A DNA stretch of 64,000 nt from Nonomuraea fuscirosea. Its GTDB lineage: Bacteria > Actinomycetota > Actinomycetes > Streptosporangiales > Streptosporangiaceae. A model generated the notes under the pieces. It was given only the letters and a program-made list of their open reading frames with translations. It ran no database searches and had not been told where the DNA came from. Position 1 is the first letter of the stretch. Each line of letters starts with the position of its first letter. Below are positions 24,524-33,259 of this stretch, one piece after another. The translations under genes were made by a program, and so were the position numbers. The stretch spans positions 62,001 through 126,000 of the forward strand of contig NZ_PVNG01000009.1 of the NCBI RefSeq assembly GCF_003001935.1. Reading direction: 5' to 3'.

Positions 24524-26055
24524 GCCGGCCAGAGCCAGGCATGAGCCAGCCGGAAAGGGGCGGTCCGCTGCTCCGCGTGGAAGGGCTGGCCCACGCCTTC
24601 AACGGCGTCCCCGCGGTGCAGCAGGTCTCCTTCACCGTGGGCGCCGGCCAGATTCACGGCCTGTGCGGGCACAACGGCGCGGGCAAGAGCACGGTGGTGA
24701 AGATGTTGTCCGGGCAGCTCGCGCCCGACCGCGGCCGTATCGTGATCGGCGGCGAGACGGTCGAGCTGCGCGGCCGCCAGGCCGCCCAGCGCGCGGGCGT
24801 GGCGCTCGTGGACCAGGAGCTGAGCGTCGTACCGGCTCTGACCGTGCTCGACAACATGCTGCTCGGCGACCTCGGCGTGCCGTTCGTCAACCGCCGGCGC
24901 GCGGCCGCGGCCCGGTGCCGGCGGATCCTGGACGACCTGGGCCTGGAGCGCATCGACCCGGACCAGCCGCTGTCGGCGCTCGGCATCGGCGAGCGGCAAC
25001 TGGTCGAGATCGCCAAGGCGCTCGGCCAGAACGCCCGGCTGGTGATCCTCGACGAGCCCACCGCGACGTTCAGCGACGCCGAGAGCCGGCACGTGTTCGC
25101 CGCGATCCGGCGGGTCGCGGCCACGGGCTGCTCGGTCGTCTTCGTCTCCCACCGGCTGGCCGAGGTCCTCGACCTGTGCGACGTCGTGACCGTGCTGCGC
25201 GACGGCCGCGACGTCGCCACCGGTCCCGCCGCCGGCCTGACGGTGGACGAGCTGATCACCCGGATGCTCGGCGAGACCAGCCACCGGCCGTCCGCCGCGC
25301 GCGGGCCGGCCCAGGACCCGGCGCACGCGCTGCGGATCGAGAACCTGCGCGTGCCGGGACGGCTCGGCGGCTTCACCCTCACCGCCCCGGCGGGCCGCGT
25401 CCACGCGCTGGCCGGACAGCTCGGCAGCGGCGCCTCCGACGTCCTGCGCGCCCTGGCCGGCCTGCATCCCGGAGCGACGGGGACGGCCGAGCTGCGCGGG
25501 CGGCCGGTCCCGCTGCGCGACCCGGTGCGGGCCGCGCGCGGCGGGGTCGCCTTCGTCTCCGGCGACCGCAAGTCCGAGGGGTTGTTCCTCGGCAAGCCGA
25601 GCGCGTGGAACCTCGTCGCGACCCGCCTGCCCGCGCTGGGGCGGGCCGGCGTCCTGCGGCCCGGCCACGAGCGGCGCGCCGCCCGGGCGCTCGCCGAGCG
25701 GTCGGGCCTGCCGGGGGAGCGGCTCGACGATCCGGTGGGGACGCTGAGCGGCGGCAACCAGCAGAAGGTCTTCGTCGGCCGCTGCCTGGAGAACGCGGAC
25801 GTCCTCGCCCTGCTGCTGGACGAGCCGACCCGGGGAGTGGACGTCGGCGGGCGCGCGGCGATCCACCGGCTGCTGCGCCAGGCCGCCGATTCCGGACTTG
25901 TCGTGATATTCGCCTCCACCGAGCTGGAAGAACTGCTCGAACTGGGCGACGTGATCGTCACCATGCGCGACGGCCGGATGGTGGGCCGGCACGAGGGCGA
26001 CGTGGACGGCGCGCTGCTGATGCGCGACATGACCGGCGGGGCGGAGCACGCATGA
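24520..26055 (+). CDS. ABC importer ATPase with two nucleotide-binding domains (RbsA-type)
   Basis: The protein (511 residues) powers import. Domain 1 has Walker A GHNGAGKST (about 45-53) and Walker B ARLVILDEPT. Domain 2 has a degenerate Walker A (GQLGSGASD), a proper signature LSGGNQQKV and LALLLDEPTRGVDVG. This asymmetry is normal in the RbsA/MglA family. ATG 24520 overlaps the lipoprotein stop, and the gene overlaps the first permease by ATGA. An in-frame start further upstream would lie inside the lipoprotein gene and is rejected. Confidence 0.92.
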   Translation: MSRPEPGMSQPERGGPLLRVEGLAHAFNGVPAVQQVSFTVGAGQIHGLCGHNGAGKSTVVKMLSGQLAPDRGRIVIGGETVELRGRQAAQRAGVALVDQELSVVPALTVLDNMLLGDLGVPFVNRRRAAAARCRRILDDLGLERIDPDQPLSALGIGERQLVEIAKALGQNARLVILDEPTATFSDAESRHVFAAIRRVAATGCSVVFVSHRLAEVLDLCDVVTVLRDGRDVATGPAAGLTVDELITRMLGETSHRPSAARGPAQDPAHALRIENLRVPGRLGGFTLTAPAGRVHALAGQLGSGASDVLRALAGLHPGATGTAELRGRPVPLRDPVRAARGGVAFVSGDRKSEGLFLGKPSAWNLVATRLPALGRAGVLRPGHERRAARALAERSGLPGERLDDPVGTLSGGNQQKVFVGRCLENADVLALLLDEPTRGVDVGGRAAIHRLLRQAADSGLVVIFASTELEELLELGDVIVTMRDGRMVGRHEGDVDGALLMRDMTGGAEHA

Positions 26056-27026
26056 CGGCCGAGACGGGGGCCGTTGCGGCGGACGGGTCGGCGCGCAGGT
26101 GGCCGCCGCGTGTCGTGACGGCCGGTCTGGCCGTGATCCTCCTGGCGCTGCTGCTGATCCCGGCCGTGACGACGCCCCGCTTCCTCACCCTCGACAACGC
26201 GCGCGCGATCCTCGCCTCGGCCGCCTTCGTGGGCATCACCTCGGTCGGCGCGACCATGGTGATGATCGCCGGGTCCGGCGTGTCGCTGGCCACCTCCCAG
26301 ATCGCGACCGTCGTCGCCATGTTCTTCCTCGGCACCCAGCACCTCGGGCTGGGCGCCGCCCTGCTGATCGCGCTCGCGGCCGGCGTCGCGCTCAACGCCT
26401 TCCAGGGCGCGGTCATCGGCTACTGGAAGGCCGACCCGATCGTGCTCACCATCGCCGGCGGGTTCGCCATCGGCGGCGCGGCCACCTGGTTCAGCGGCGG
26501 CACCACGGTCTACCCCGGGGCGCGGGGGTTCGAGGTGCTCAACGCCACCCCGCTGGGCCTGCCGCTGGCCGTGTACGTGCTGCTCGCGGTCACGGTGGTC
26601 GTCGAATGGACGCTGCGCCGCACGACGGCCGGCCGGCAGATGTACCTGGTGGGGGAGAACCGGGCCGCGGCCCGCGCGGCCGGCCTGCCCGTCGGCCGGG
26701 TGACCGTGCTCGCCTGGGCCGTCTCCGGCGCGTGCGTCGCCCTGACCGGGGTCTTCCTCGCCTCGTTCACCACCTCCGCCACCGTGACGCTCGGCGGCAC
26801 CCTCACCCTCGACGCCATCGCGGCGGTCCTCGTGGGCGGCACCGCGATCTCCGGCGGCCACGGCTCGGCCGTGCGGACCCTCGGCGGCGCGGTGCTCATC
26901 TCCGTCATCTCCGACGTGCTGCTGCTGCGGGGCTACTCGACCGGCGTGCAGATCCTCGTGAAGGGAGTCCTCGTGCTCACGGTCGTCCTCGTCGTGCACG
27001 TACGCTCCGGCAGGGGCCGGCGATGA
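26052..27026 (+). CDS. ABC importer permease 1 (RbsC-type)
   Basis: This is a 324-residue permease of the BPD_transp_2 (ribose/branched-chain) type with about nine membrane segments. Family landmarks: FVGITSVGATMVMIAGSGVSL in the second helix, then GRQMYLVGENRAAARAAGLP, the coupling loop, and VLVGGTAISGGHGS near the end. It is joined by ATGA overlaps to the ATPase upstream and to permease 2 downstream, so they form a heterodimeric channel. Confidence 0.9.
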   Translation: MTAETGAVAADGSARRWPPRVVTAGLAVILLALLLIPAVTTPRFLTLDNARAILASAAFVGITSVGATMVMIAGSGVSLATSQIATVVAMFFLGTQHLGLGAALLIALAAGVALNAFQGAVIGYWKADPIVLTIAGGFAIGGAATWFSGGTTVYPGARGFEVLNATPLGLPLAVYVLLAVTVVVEWTLRRTTAGRQMYLVGENRAAARAAGLPVGRVTVLAWAVSGACVALTGVFLASFTTSATVTLGGTLTLDAIAAVLVGGTAISGGHGSAVRTLGGAVLISVISDVLLLRGYSTGVQILVKGVLVLTVVLVVHVRSGRGRR

Positions 27027-27094
27027 CCGGCCAGATGACCGGCCAGATGATCGGCCGGATGACCCGCCGGGTGATCGGCCGGATGATCGGCCGG
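27023..27094 (+). repeat. Six 12-bp tandem repeats in the permease 2 start
   Basis: Six imperfect copies of ATGATCGGCCGG run in frame from the start codon, coding for the tetrapeptides M/V-T/I-G-Q/R. The second copy equals the first exactly. Five carry an ATG and one a GTG, so several alternative starts sit in one frame. Confidence 0.85.
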
Positions 27095-28093
27095 TCGTGG
27101 GGCCGGCCGGAGCACGCGATGCCCGCGATCTCCCTGCTCCTCGTGCTGGCCGCGTTCGCCTGCTCGCCGCTGCTGAGCGGCCGGCCGCTGGAGGCGTTCG
27201 ACGTCTACAACGCGTCGCAGGGCTTCGCCCAGCTCGGCCTGCTGGCCCTGGCGATCGGCATCACGATGATCGCCGGCGAGTTCGACCTGTCGGTCGCCGG
27301 GACGTACGCGCTCGGCGGCATGCTGGCCGTCCAGACCGGCGCGCACTCGCCGGTCATGGGCGTGCTGGCCGCGGTGGCCGCCGGAGCCGCCGTCGGCGCG
27401 GTGCAGGGCGGCCTGATCGCCAGGTTGCGTGTGCCGTCGCTGCCCGTCACGCTCGCCACGTACATCGCGCTGCTGGGGCTGACCTACACGATGTCCGGCG
27501 GGCTGAGCGTGACCTACGCCAACGCCGACGCGACCCTCTGGGTGGACCAGCAGATCGCCGGCGTCCTGTCGCCGCGGAGCCTGCTGACCCTGGTGGCCTT
27601 CCTCCTCGCCGCCGTCGTGCTGGGCGGCACCAAGCTGGGACGCGAGCTGCGCGCCATCGGCGGCGACCGCCGGGCCAGCCGGGTCGCCGGCGTCGGCGTG
27701 GACCGGCGGATCGTCGGGATCTTCACGCTGTCGGGGACGCTGGCGGCGCTGGGCGGCGCCCTGCTCGGCTACAGCTACGCCTCGGCCAACCCGGACCCCG
27801 GGTTGCAGCCGCTGATCCTCGCCATCGTGGCCGCGCTGCTTGGCGGCGTCTCCCTGGCCGGCGGCCGCGGCGCCCCGCTGGGGCTGCTGGCCGGAACCCT
27901 GTCGGTGGCCCTGCTCGCGCAGATCGTCGCGGTCACCGCCCTGCCCGACTTCTCCACCCAGCTCCTGTACGCGGCGCTGCTCGCCGTCATCGTCGCCGTC
28001 GAGAGCCCCGGCCTGCGCCAGGCGATCGAACGCCTGCGAGCCCGCCGTACCGGCAGCACCGCCATGACCCCATCGCAAGGAGGAAGACCATGA
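27023..28093 (+). CDS. ABC importer permease 2 (RbsC-type) with repeated N-terminus
   Basis: This 356-residue permease has the same family features as its partner: AIGITMIAGEFDLSVAGTYA, coupling loop GRELRAIGGDRRASRVAGV, and ALLGGVSLAGGRG. The first 24 residues are six tetrapeptides (MTGQ, MTGQ, MIGR, MTRR, VIGR, MIGR) encoded by 12-bp tandem repeats. A start at a later ATG (MPAISLLL) would remove them, but ATG 27023 overlaps the upstream stop as in the rest of the operon. The extension is basic and would lie in the cytoplasm. Confidence 0.88.
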   Translation: MTGQMTGQMIGRMTRRVIGRMIGRSWGRPEHAMPAISLLLVLAAFACSPLLSGRPLEAFDVYNASQGFAQLGLLALAIGITMIAGEFDLSVAGTYALGGMLAVQTGAHSPVMGVLAAVAAGAAVGAVQGGLIARLRVPSLPVTLATYIALLGLTYTMSGGLSVTYANADATLWVDQQIAGVLSPRSLLTLVAFLLAAVVLGGTKLGRELRAIGGDRRASRVAGVGVDRRIVGIFTLSGTLAALGGALLGYSYASANPDPGLQPLILAIVAALLGGVSLAGGRGAPLGLLAGTLSVALLAQIVAVTALPDFSTQLLYAALLAVIVAVESPGLRQAIERLRARRTGSTAMTPSQGGRP

Positions 28094-28971
28094 CGGAGAC
28101 CACCACCGTGGCCGAGGGCTTCAGCTTCCTGGAGGCGCCGCGCTGGCGCGACGGGCGGCTCTGGTTCTCCGACTTCTACACCCACCGGGTGCGCTCCATC
28201 CGCGAGGACGGGTCGGACCTGCGCGAGGAGGCCCACGTCCCCGAGCAGCCCTCCGGCCTGGGCTGGCTGCCCGACGGACGGCTGCTCATCGTCTCCATGC
28301 GCGACCGCAAGCTCCTCCGCCGCGAGCAGGACGGGACCCTCTCGGTCCACGCCGACCTCGGCAAGCACGCCACCGGCCACCTCAACGACATGGTCGTGGA
28401 CGGCCAGGGCCGCGTCTACGTGGGCAATTTCGGCTTCGACCTGATGGGCGGCGCGCCGCTGGAGCCGGCCTCGCTGCACCGGGTGGATCCCGACGGCCAC
28501 GTCACCGAGGTGGCCGACGACCTCTGGTTCCCCAACGGCAGCGCCATCACCTCCGACGGCGTGCTCGTGGTCGTGGAGACGTTCGGCAACAGGGTCACCG
28601 CGTTCGACCTCACCGGCGACGGCGAGTTGGTCAACCGGCGGACGTGGGCGGAGTTCGGGCCGCTGCCCGCCGACCGCGGCATCGCCGAGGCGCTCGGGCA
28701 GTTGTCGGTGGCCGGCGACGGAGCCTGCCTCGACTCCGAGAACGCGCTGTGGATCGCGGACGCCATCGGCAGCCGCCTCGTTCGGGTGGTCGAGGGCGGC
28801 ACGATCACCGACGAGCTCAGTCCCGGCTCACCGGTGTACGCGTGCGCCCTCGGCGGCGCGGACGGCACGACGCTGTTCGCCTGCGCCGCACCCGACTTCC
28901 ACGAGCAGGCCCGCGCGGCGGCCCGCGAGGCCCGCATGCTCGCCATGCGGGTGACCGTCCCGGCGCCCTGA
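28090..28971 (+). CDS. SMP-30 / gluconolactonase-like beta-propeller
   Basis: The product (293 residues) is a six-bladed propeller of the SMP-30/LRE family. The metal-site glutamate is in GFSFLEAPRWRDGRLWFSDF (E about 15), the asparagine in HLNDMVVDGQGRVYVGNFGF, then WFPNGSAITSDG and a late aspartate in ENALWIADAIG. Such enzymes hydrolyse sugar or other lactones. ATG 28090 follows AAGGAGG and overlaps the permease stop, so it is the last gene of the TetR-operated operon. It fits a pathway where the imported compound is oxidised to a lactone and opened. Confidence 0.88.
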   Translation: MTETTTVAEGFSFLEAPRWRDGRLWFSDFYTHRVRSIREDGSDLREEAHVPEQPSGLGWLPDGRLLIVSMRDRKLLRREQDGTLSVHADLGKHATGHLNDMVVDGQGRVYVGNFGFDLMGGAPLEPASLHRVDPDGHVTEVADDLWFPNGSAITSDGVLVVVETFGNRVTAFDLTGDGELVNRRTWAEFGPLPADRGIAEALGQLSVAGDGACLDSENALWIADAIGSRLVRVVEGGTITDELSPGSPVYACALGGADGTTLFACAAPDFHEQARAAAREARMLAMRVTVPAP

Positions 28972-28986
28972 CCCTACCGGCCCGGA

Positions 28987-29024
28987 TTTGCTTGCATAAG
29001 CTATGGTTTGCTTATGCGAGCAAA
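28987..29024. promoter_or_regulatory. 15-bp inverted repeat, likely operator
   Basis: TTTGCTTGCATAAGC (28987-29001) and GCTTATGCGAGCAAA (29010-29024) are an inverted repeat with 14 of 15 matches and an 8-base centre (TATGGTTT). The right arm overlaps the ATG of the next frame. The form is that of a repressor operator; no U-tract follows, so a terminator is less likely. Confidence 0.65.
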
Positions 29025-30445
29025 CCCCTCGTCGCCCGATGCGGGCGACCGGACGTTCACGGAGGTCGGGCGGCGGGGACGGGCCGCGATCGAGGCCGGT
29101 TGCCGGAAACACCTGAAGCGAGCAGTGCTCATCACCGCGATGATCCTGCTCGCGGTCCTCTCCGGCACCGGCCAGGCCGCGGCGGACGCTCCGGCGGACG
29201 TGGGCCGGCTGATCGACGACGCCTTCCCCGGCCGCCCGGTCACCCTGCGCCACCTCCTCACCCACACCGCGGGCTTCGAGGCGAACGTCATCGGCGGCTC
29301 CACGGCCGACCCCCAGGGCACGAGGTCGCTGGCGCGCACGGTCGAGGCGCTACTACGGCCACCCGGCCTCGGGCGCCGGCGCCGTCACCACGGCCGCGGA
29401 CATGAGCCGGCTGATGATCGCGCTGCTGGACGACGACCCCCGGCTCGGCAAGGGCATCGGCGAGCTCATGATGCGGCGCCACTACACGCAGGACGAGCGG
29501 CTGCCCGGCATGGGCTACGGCGTCGAGGAGACGCGGCGCAACGGCCACCGGATCTTCTTCAAGGGCGGCGACGTCAACGGCTTCCACCACCTGCTGGCGA
29601 TGCTCCCCGACCGGAAGACCGGGATCTACGTCGTGTCCAACGGCGAAGGCGCCCAGCCGGCGCTCCACGACCTCGTCGACCGCATCGTCGACGACCAGTT
29701 CCCCGGCCGGGCGGAGGAGCCCAGGCCCGTCGGCGGCGACACCTCCGCCTACGCCGGCACGTACCTCACCAGCCGGCCCGTGGGCGACCTCCTGCGCTTC
29801 GGCAGCCTGATGAACCACGTCACCGTGACCTCCAGCGGCGACGGGAGGATCACCACCACCGGTCTCTCACCTGATCCCGACGTCGCGGCCCAGGAGTGGA
29901 TCCGGATCGGGCCGGGGCTCTTCGCCGAGCAGGACGGCCAGGAGCGCATCGCCTTCAGCGCCGACGGTGTGCTCGCCGGCGGCCATCAGGAGGAGGCCAC
30001 GACGTACGAACGCGCGCCGGCCGGGCTGTATCTGGCGCTGCTCTACTCCGGGCTGGCCGCCCTCCTGATCGGTGTCGTCGCCATCCCGGCCGTCGCCCTC
30101 GTCCGCCGGATCCGGCGCAGACCCGCCGAGCACCCGGCCGCCTGGTGGCTGGCCTGGGTCACCGGCGTCCTCATCCTGCCCTTCCTGTACGGGCTGGCCG
30201 TCACGCTCGTCATCGCCCCGAGCGACGCCATCTTCCTGGGCTCGCCGACGCTCACGGGAGCGCTGCTGGCCTCCTCGGCCGCCTTCGTCCTCACCGGAGG
30301 ACTCGTGGCGTGCACGGCGGGCGCGTGGTGGAAGGGCTGGTGGCGGCTGCCGGAGCGGATCTCGTACACGGCCTACATGCTCGGCGCGGTGTCCTTCATG
30401 ACGGTCGCCTACCTGTTCAACCTGGTCGGAGGCGTCTTCGCCTGA
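29014..30445 (+). pseudogene. Serine hydrolase (beta-lactamase family), rearranged
   Basis: The frame opens with ~30 residues (DRTFTEVGRRGRAAIEAG) that look like the beginning of a TetR regulator rather than a hydrolase. A signal-peptide-like segment follows (AVLITAMILLAVLSGTGQAA), then the conserved hydrolase strand PVTLRHLLTHTAGFEANV. The catalytic S-x-x-K region, normally upstream of that strand, is absent. The frame shifts near 29,350, and the other frame continues from YYGHPASGAGAVTTAADMSR through the C-terminal domain to four membrane helices ending VAYLFNLVGGVFA. At least two deletions are implied. The C-terminal 347 codons are intact but have no start of their own. Confidence 0.78.
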
Positions 30446-30468
30446 CGGCCGAGCTCGGAAGGCAGGGC

Positions 30469-31896
30469 TCAGCCGAAGGTCGCGTCCCGGTCCAGCGGGA
30501 AGATCGGGCGCCGCAGGTTCCGGTACGGCAGCCGGTGCAGATCCTGGTCCACGCCCCCCGGCGTGAGCGCCAGCATCCACCCGGCCGCCGCCTCGAACAA
30601 CTCCGGCTCCAAGTACCCGATCTTGACCGTGACCACGTCGGCGCCGGCGACGTCCACCCCCAGCCGCCGGTAGGACGAGAGCAGCCGGTACTGCATCCGC
30701 CGCGAGGTCAGGAACACGCTCAGCCCGCCGACCCGCACGCTCACCACGCGCCCGCCGTCGGGGTCGTCGGCCACGGCCTCCAGCGTGCCCTCCAGCAGCA
30801 GCGGCCCGGGGTCCCGAGTGTCGAGCCGGCCGCCGGCGCGCACGCTGACCGGCGAGCCGACCGGCAGGTGCCCGACGCGCGCCACCGCCTCGGGGTCGAA
30901 CAGGGAGGCGTAGACGGCACGCGCCGAGCCGTCGCGGATCTCGGGCCTGGCCAGCATCCGTTCCAGCGCGTAGGTGACGTCGTCGGCTCCGCCCGCGCCC
31001 GGGTTGTCGCCGGAGTCGCTGATGAAGTACGGCCGGGGCGAGCCCTCCTTCAGCGCCGTGTCCAGGCACTCGTCCATGGAGCCCGTGGGCGCGACGAAGG
31101 CGAAGTCGTCACGGGCGTCCCAGAACGCCTGCCCCAGCTCGCGCGCCGCCCGCTCGGTGGCGGCGGCGTCGGTGCCGGTGGCCACGACCGCCCCGGTGCA
31201 GCGCGGCTCGTCGGCCCAGGCGAAGCCGATCCAGATCGCCGCGTCGATCACGCCCGGCCTCGACTCGACCTCGGGGACGCGGGCGTACAGGCCGCGGGCC
31301 GGCTCGACGCGGGTGCTGGTCATCTCGCCGGGCAGCAGGATCGGCACGTGGACCAGCGTCTTGTGCGGCCGGCCACCCGCTCCGAGCGCGGTGACGAGGT
31401 TGCGGGCGGCGCGCTCGCGCGTCTCCCAGACGTCCACGTGGGGCGCGGTGCGGTAGCAGGTCAGCAGGTCGCAGCCGTCGAACAGGGTCTCGGAGACGTT
31501 GCCGTGCAGGTCCATCGCCGCCGACACCAGCGGCTCGGGGCCGATGACCGAGCGGATCGCGGTGATCAGATCGCCCTCGGCGTCCTGGCGGCCCACGACG
31601 CTCATCGCGCCGTGGAAGTCCAGCAGCACCCCGTCGAACGGACCCTCCGCCAGGCCCTCGACGATCTCGGCCCGCCAGGCGTCGTACGCGGCGGGCTCGA
31701 CCGCTCCGCCCGGCAGGGCGCGGGCGTGGACCAGAGGCACCCACTCCACCCCGGCCGCCCAGTCGTCACCGAGCCAGTCGTACCGGTCGAGCAGGGCCCG
31801 GCCGCGGGTGACCTCGAAGTCGGCGGTGCCGCTGAGGTGGGGTGAGAAGGTGCTGGACTCGATGTGGATGCCGCAGACGGCGATACGCAGGGACAC
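30469..31896 (-). CDS. M81 family metallopeptidase (MlrC-like)
   Basis: This 475-residue protein belongs to the MlrC family, which includes the last hydrolase of microcystin breakdown. Landmarks: IAVCGIHIESSTFSPHLSG at the N-terminus, FDGVLLDFHGAMSV, ACT-like SAAMDLHGNVSETLF (D-x-H-G-N metal motif), TCYRTAPHVDVWETRERAA, and DSGDNPGAGGADD at the start of the C-terminal domain. These carry the expected Zn ligands. It lies 12 bases after the ROK gene in the same direction, so they share a transcript. In this context it may cleave the ligand brought in by the divergent oligopeptide-type importer; that is inference. Confidence 0.9.
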   Translation of the reverse strand: MSLRIAVCGIHIESSTFSPHLSGTADFEVTRGRALLDRYDWLGDDWAAGVEWVPLVHARALPGGAVEPAAYDAWRAEIVEGLAEGPFDGVLLDFHGAMSVVGRQDAEGDLITAIRSVIGPEPLVSAAMDLHGNVSETLFDGCDLLTCYRTAPHVDVWETRERAARNLVTALGAGGRPHKTLVHVPILLPGEMTSTRVEPARGLYARVPEVESRPGVIDAAIWIGFAWADEPRCTGAVVATGTDAAATERAARELGQAFWDARDDFAFVAPTGSMDECLDTALKEGSPRPYFISDSGDNPGAGGADDVTYALERMLARPEIRDGSARAVYASLFDPEAVARVGHLPVGSPVSVRAGGRLDTRDPGPLLLEGTLEAVADDPDGGRVVSVRVGGLSVFLTSRRMQYRLLSSYRRLGVDVAGADVVTVKIGYLEPELFEAAAGWMLALTPGGVDQDLHRLPYRNLRRPIFPLDRDATFG

Positions 31897-31908
31897 TGCA
31901 CAGGCTTT

Positions 31909-33045
31909 CTAGGAGGGACGGATGTCGGCGGTCTCGCGGAGGAGGTGGCCCAGGCCGATCAGGGCCGCGTCCGGTCCGGCCACGCTCGCCTCGATGGACA
32001 ACGACTGGGTCAGCGGCGGCAGGCAGCGTTCGTAGAGCACGCCTTTCACGGCCGCCACGTAGACGTCCAGGGTCGACAGCACGCCGCCGAGCACGACCCG
32101 GTCGGGGTTGAGGAAGTTGACCAGGCCCGACACGGCAACGCCCAGCAGCCGGCCGGCCTGGCGGACGAGGGTCACGACGGCCGGGTCGGCGTTGTCGACG
32201 GCGTCGATGACGTCGCGGGTGCTGGACACGGGCAGGCCGCGCCCGGCCAGCTCGCGCACCAGCGCGGCGCCGCTGGCGACCGTCTCCAGGCAGCCGCGGC
32301 TGCCGCAGGAGCATTCGCGCTCGCCGCTGTCGGCCACGCGCACGTGGGTGACGTCGCCGCTCAGGCCGCGTCCGCCGCGGTAGATCTGGGCGCCGCTGAT
32401 CAGGCAGCCGCCGATGCCGGTGCCGGCCTTGATGTAAATCATGTCGCCGCCCTCCCCCCGGGTGACGTGCTCGCCGATCGCCGCCGCCTTGGCGTCGTTG
32501 TCGACGACCGAGGTGACCTCGAAGCGCCGGCGCAGGTCGTTCTGGACGTCGTATCCGCTCCAGCCCGGCATGCGGGCCGGGCCGATGAGCCGGCCGTGCG
32601 GGAAGTCCACCGGTCCCGGGAGAGCCATGCCGACGGCCAGCAGCCGGCGGCCGGGCGCGTGGGAGTTCCTGACGGTGTCGAAGGCCGCGGTGACCGTGTC
32701 GAAGATCGCCTCGGGCCCCGCTCCTATGTCGACGGCGAACTCCTCGGCCGCCAGCAGGGCTCCGGAGGGGGAGCAGAGGCCGACGCGGGCGTGCCGGCCC
32801 CCGAGCTCGGCCACCGCGAACACGCCTCCGTCCTGGCGCAGCCGCAGGATCCGCGGGCGGCGGCCCCCGGTGGAGACGCCCACGCCCTCCTCCAGGATCG
32901 TGCCCTCCTCCAGCAGGCGGCGCACCACGCTGGAGACCGTCGAGGGAGCCACCTGGAGGGTCTCCACCAGATCCGCGCGGGAGGCGGCCTTGCCGCTGGC
33001 CAGCAGGCTCAAAGCCTGCTCACGCAGACTAGCGGGGTCCGACAT
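31909..33045 (-). CDS. ROK family transcriptional regulator
   Basis: The protein (378 residues) has an N-terminal winged HTH (SRADLVETLQVAPSTVSSVV, then RRLLEEGTILEEG) and a sugar-kinase-like ROK domain with GPVDFPHGRLIGP, DNDAKAAAIGEH, GTGIGGCLISG and the zinc motif CSCGSRGCLE. ATG 33045 has GGGAGGAG just upstream. It is divergent from an Opp/Dpp importer and co-transcribed with the M81 enzyme. ROK repressors usually sense sugars, so the imported ligand may contain a sugar. Confidence 0.9.
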   Translation of the reverse strand: MSDPASLREQALSLLASGKAASRADLVETLQVAPSTVSSVVRRLLEEGTILEEGVGVSTGGRRPRILRLRQDGGVFAVAELGGRHARVGLCSPSGALLAAEEFAVDIGAGPEAIFDTVTAAFDTVRNSHAPGRRLLAVGMALPGPVDFPHGRLIGPARMPGWSGYDVQNDLRRRFEVTSVVDNDAKAAAIGEHVTRGEGGDMIYIKAGTGIGGCLISGAQIYRGGRGLSGDVTHVRVADSGERECSCGSRGCLETVASGAALVRELAGRGLPVSSTRDVIDAVDNADPAVVTLVRQAGRLLGVAVSGLVNFLNPDRVVLGGVLSTLDVYVAAVKGVLYERCLPPLTQSLSIEASVAGPDAALIGLGHLLRETADIRPS

Positions 33046-33168
33046 GCCTCTCCTCCCAGACGAGCACCACGGATGCTCATCATCGAGCACCAAGACGATC
33101 ACCGGAAGATGCCGCCGCTGCGGACTCTATCCCGAAATAAGTGTGCCGAACAAAGGTGATTTTTCGCA

Positions 33169-33197
33169 TTGACTTACTACTTGTACCTCTATACATT
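33169..33197 (+). promoter_or_regulatory. Promoter of the Opp-type importer operon
   Basis: TTGACT (33169-33174), a 17-base spacer and TACATT (33192-33197) form a good sigma-70-type promoter, about 55 bases before the lipoprotein gene. The upstream 60 bases are AT-rich, as expected for ROK binding, although no clear palindrome is visible. Confidence 0.7.
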
Positions 33198-33259
33198 CTC
33201 CGGACTGAAGGACAGAAGAGCCCCTTGGAGGGCACGTCCACGTCTCGACGAGGAGAACC

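Noticed and set aside
25380..25450. Defective second ATPase domain in the ribose-type ATPase
   Set aside because: A degenerate Walker A in the second domain is normal in RbsA/MglA-type proteins.
28987..29024. Terminator for the SMP-30 operon
   Set aside because: The stem is AT-rich with no U-tract and overlaps the next start codon, which fits an operator better.
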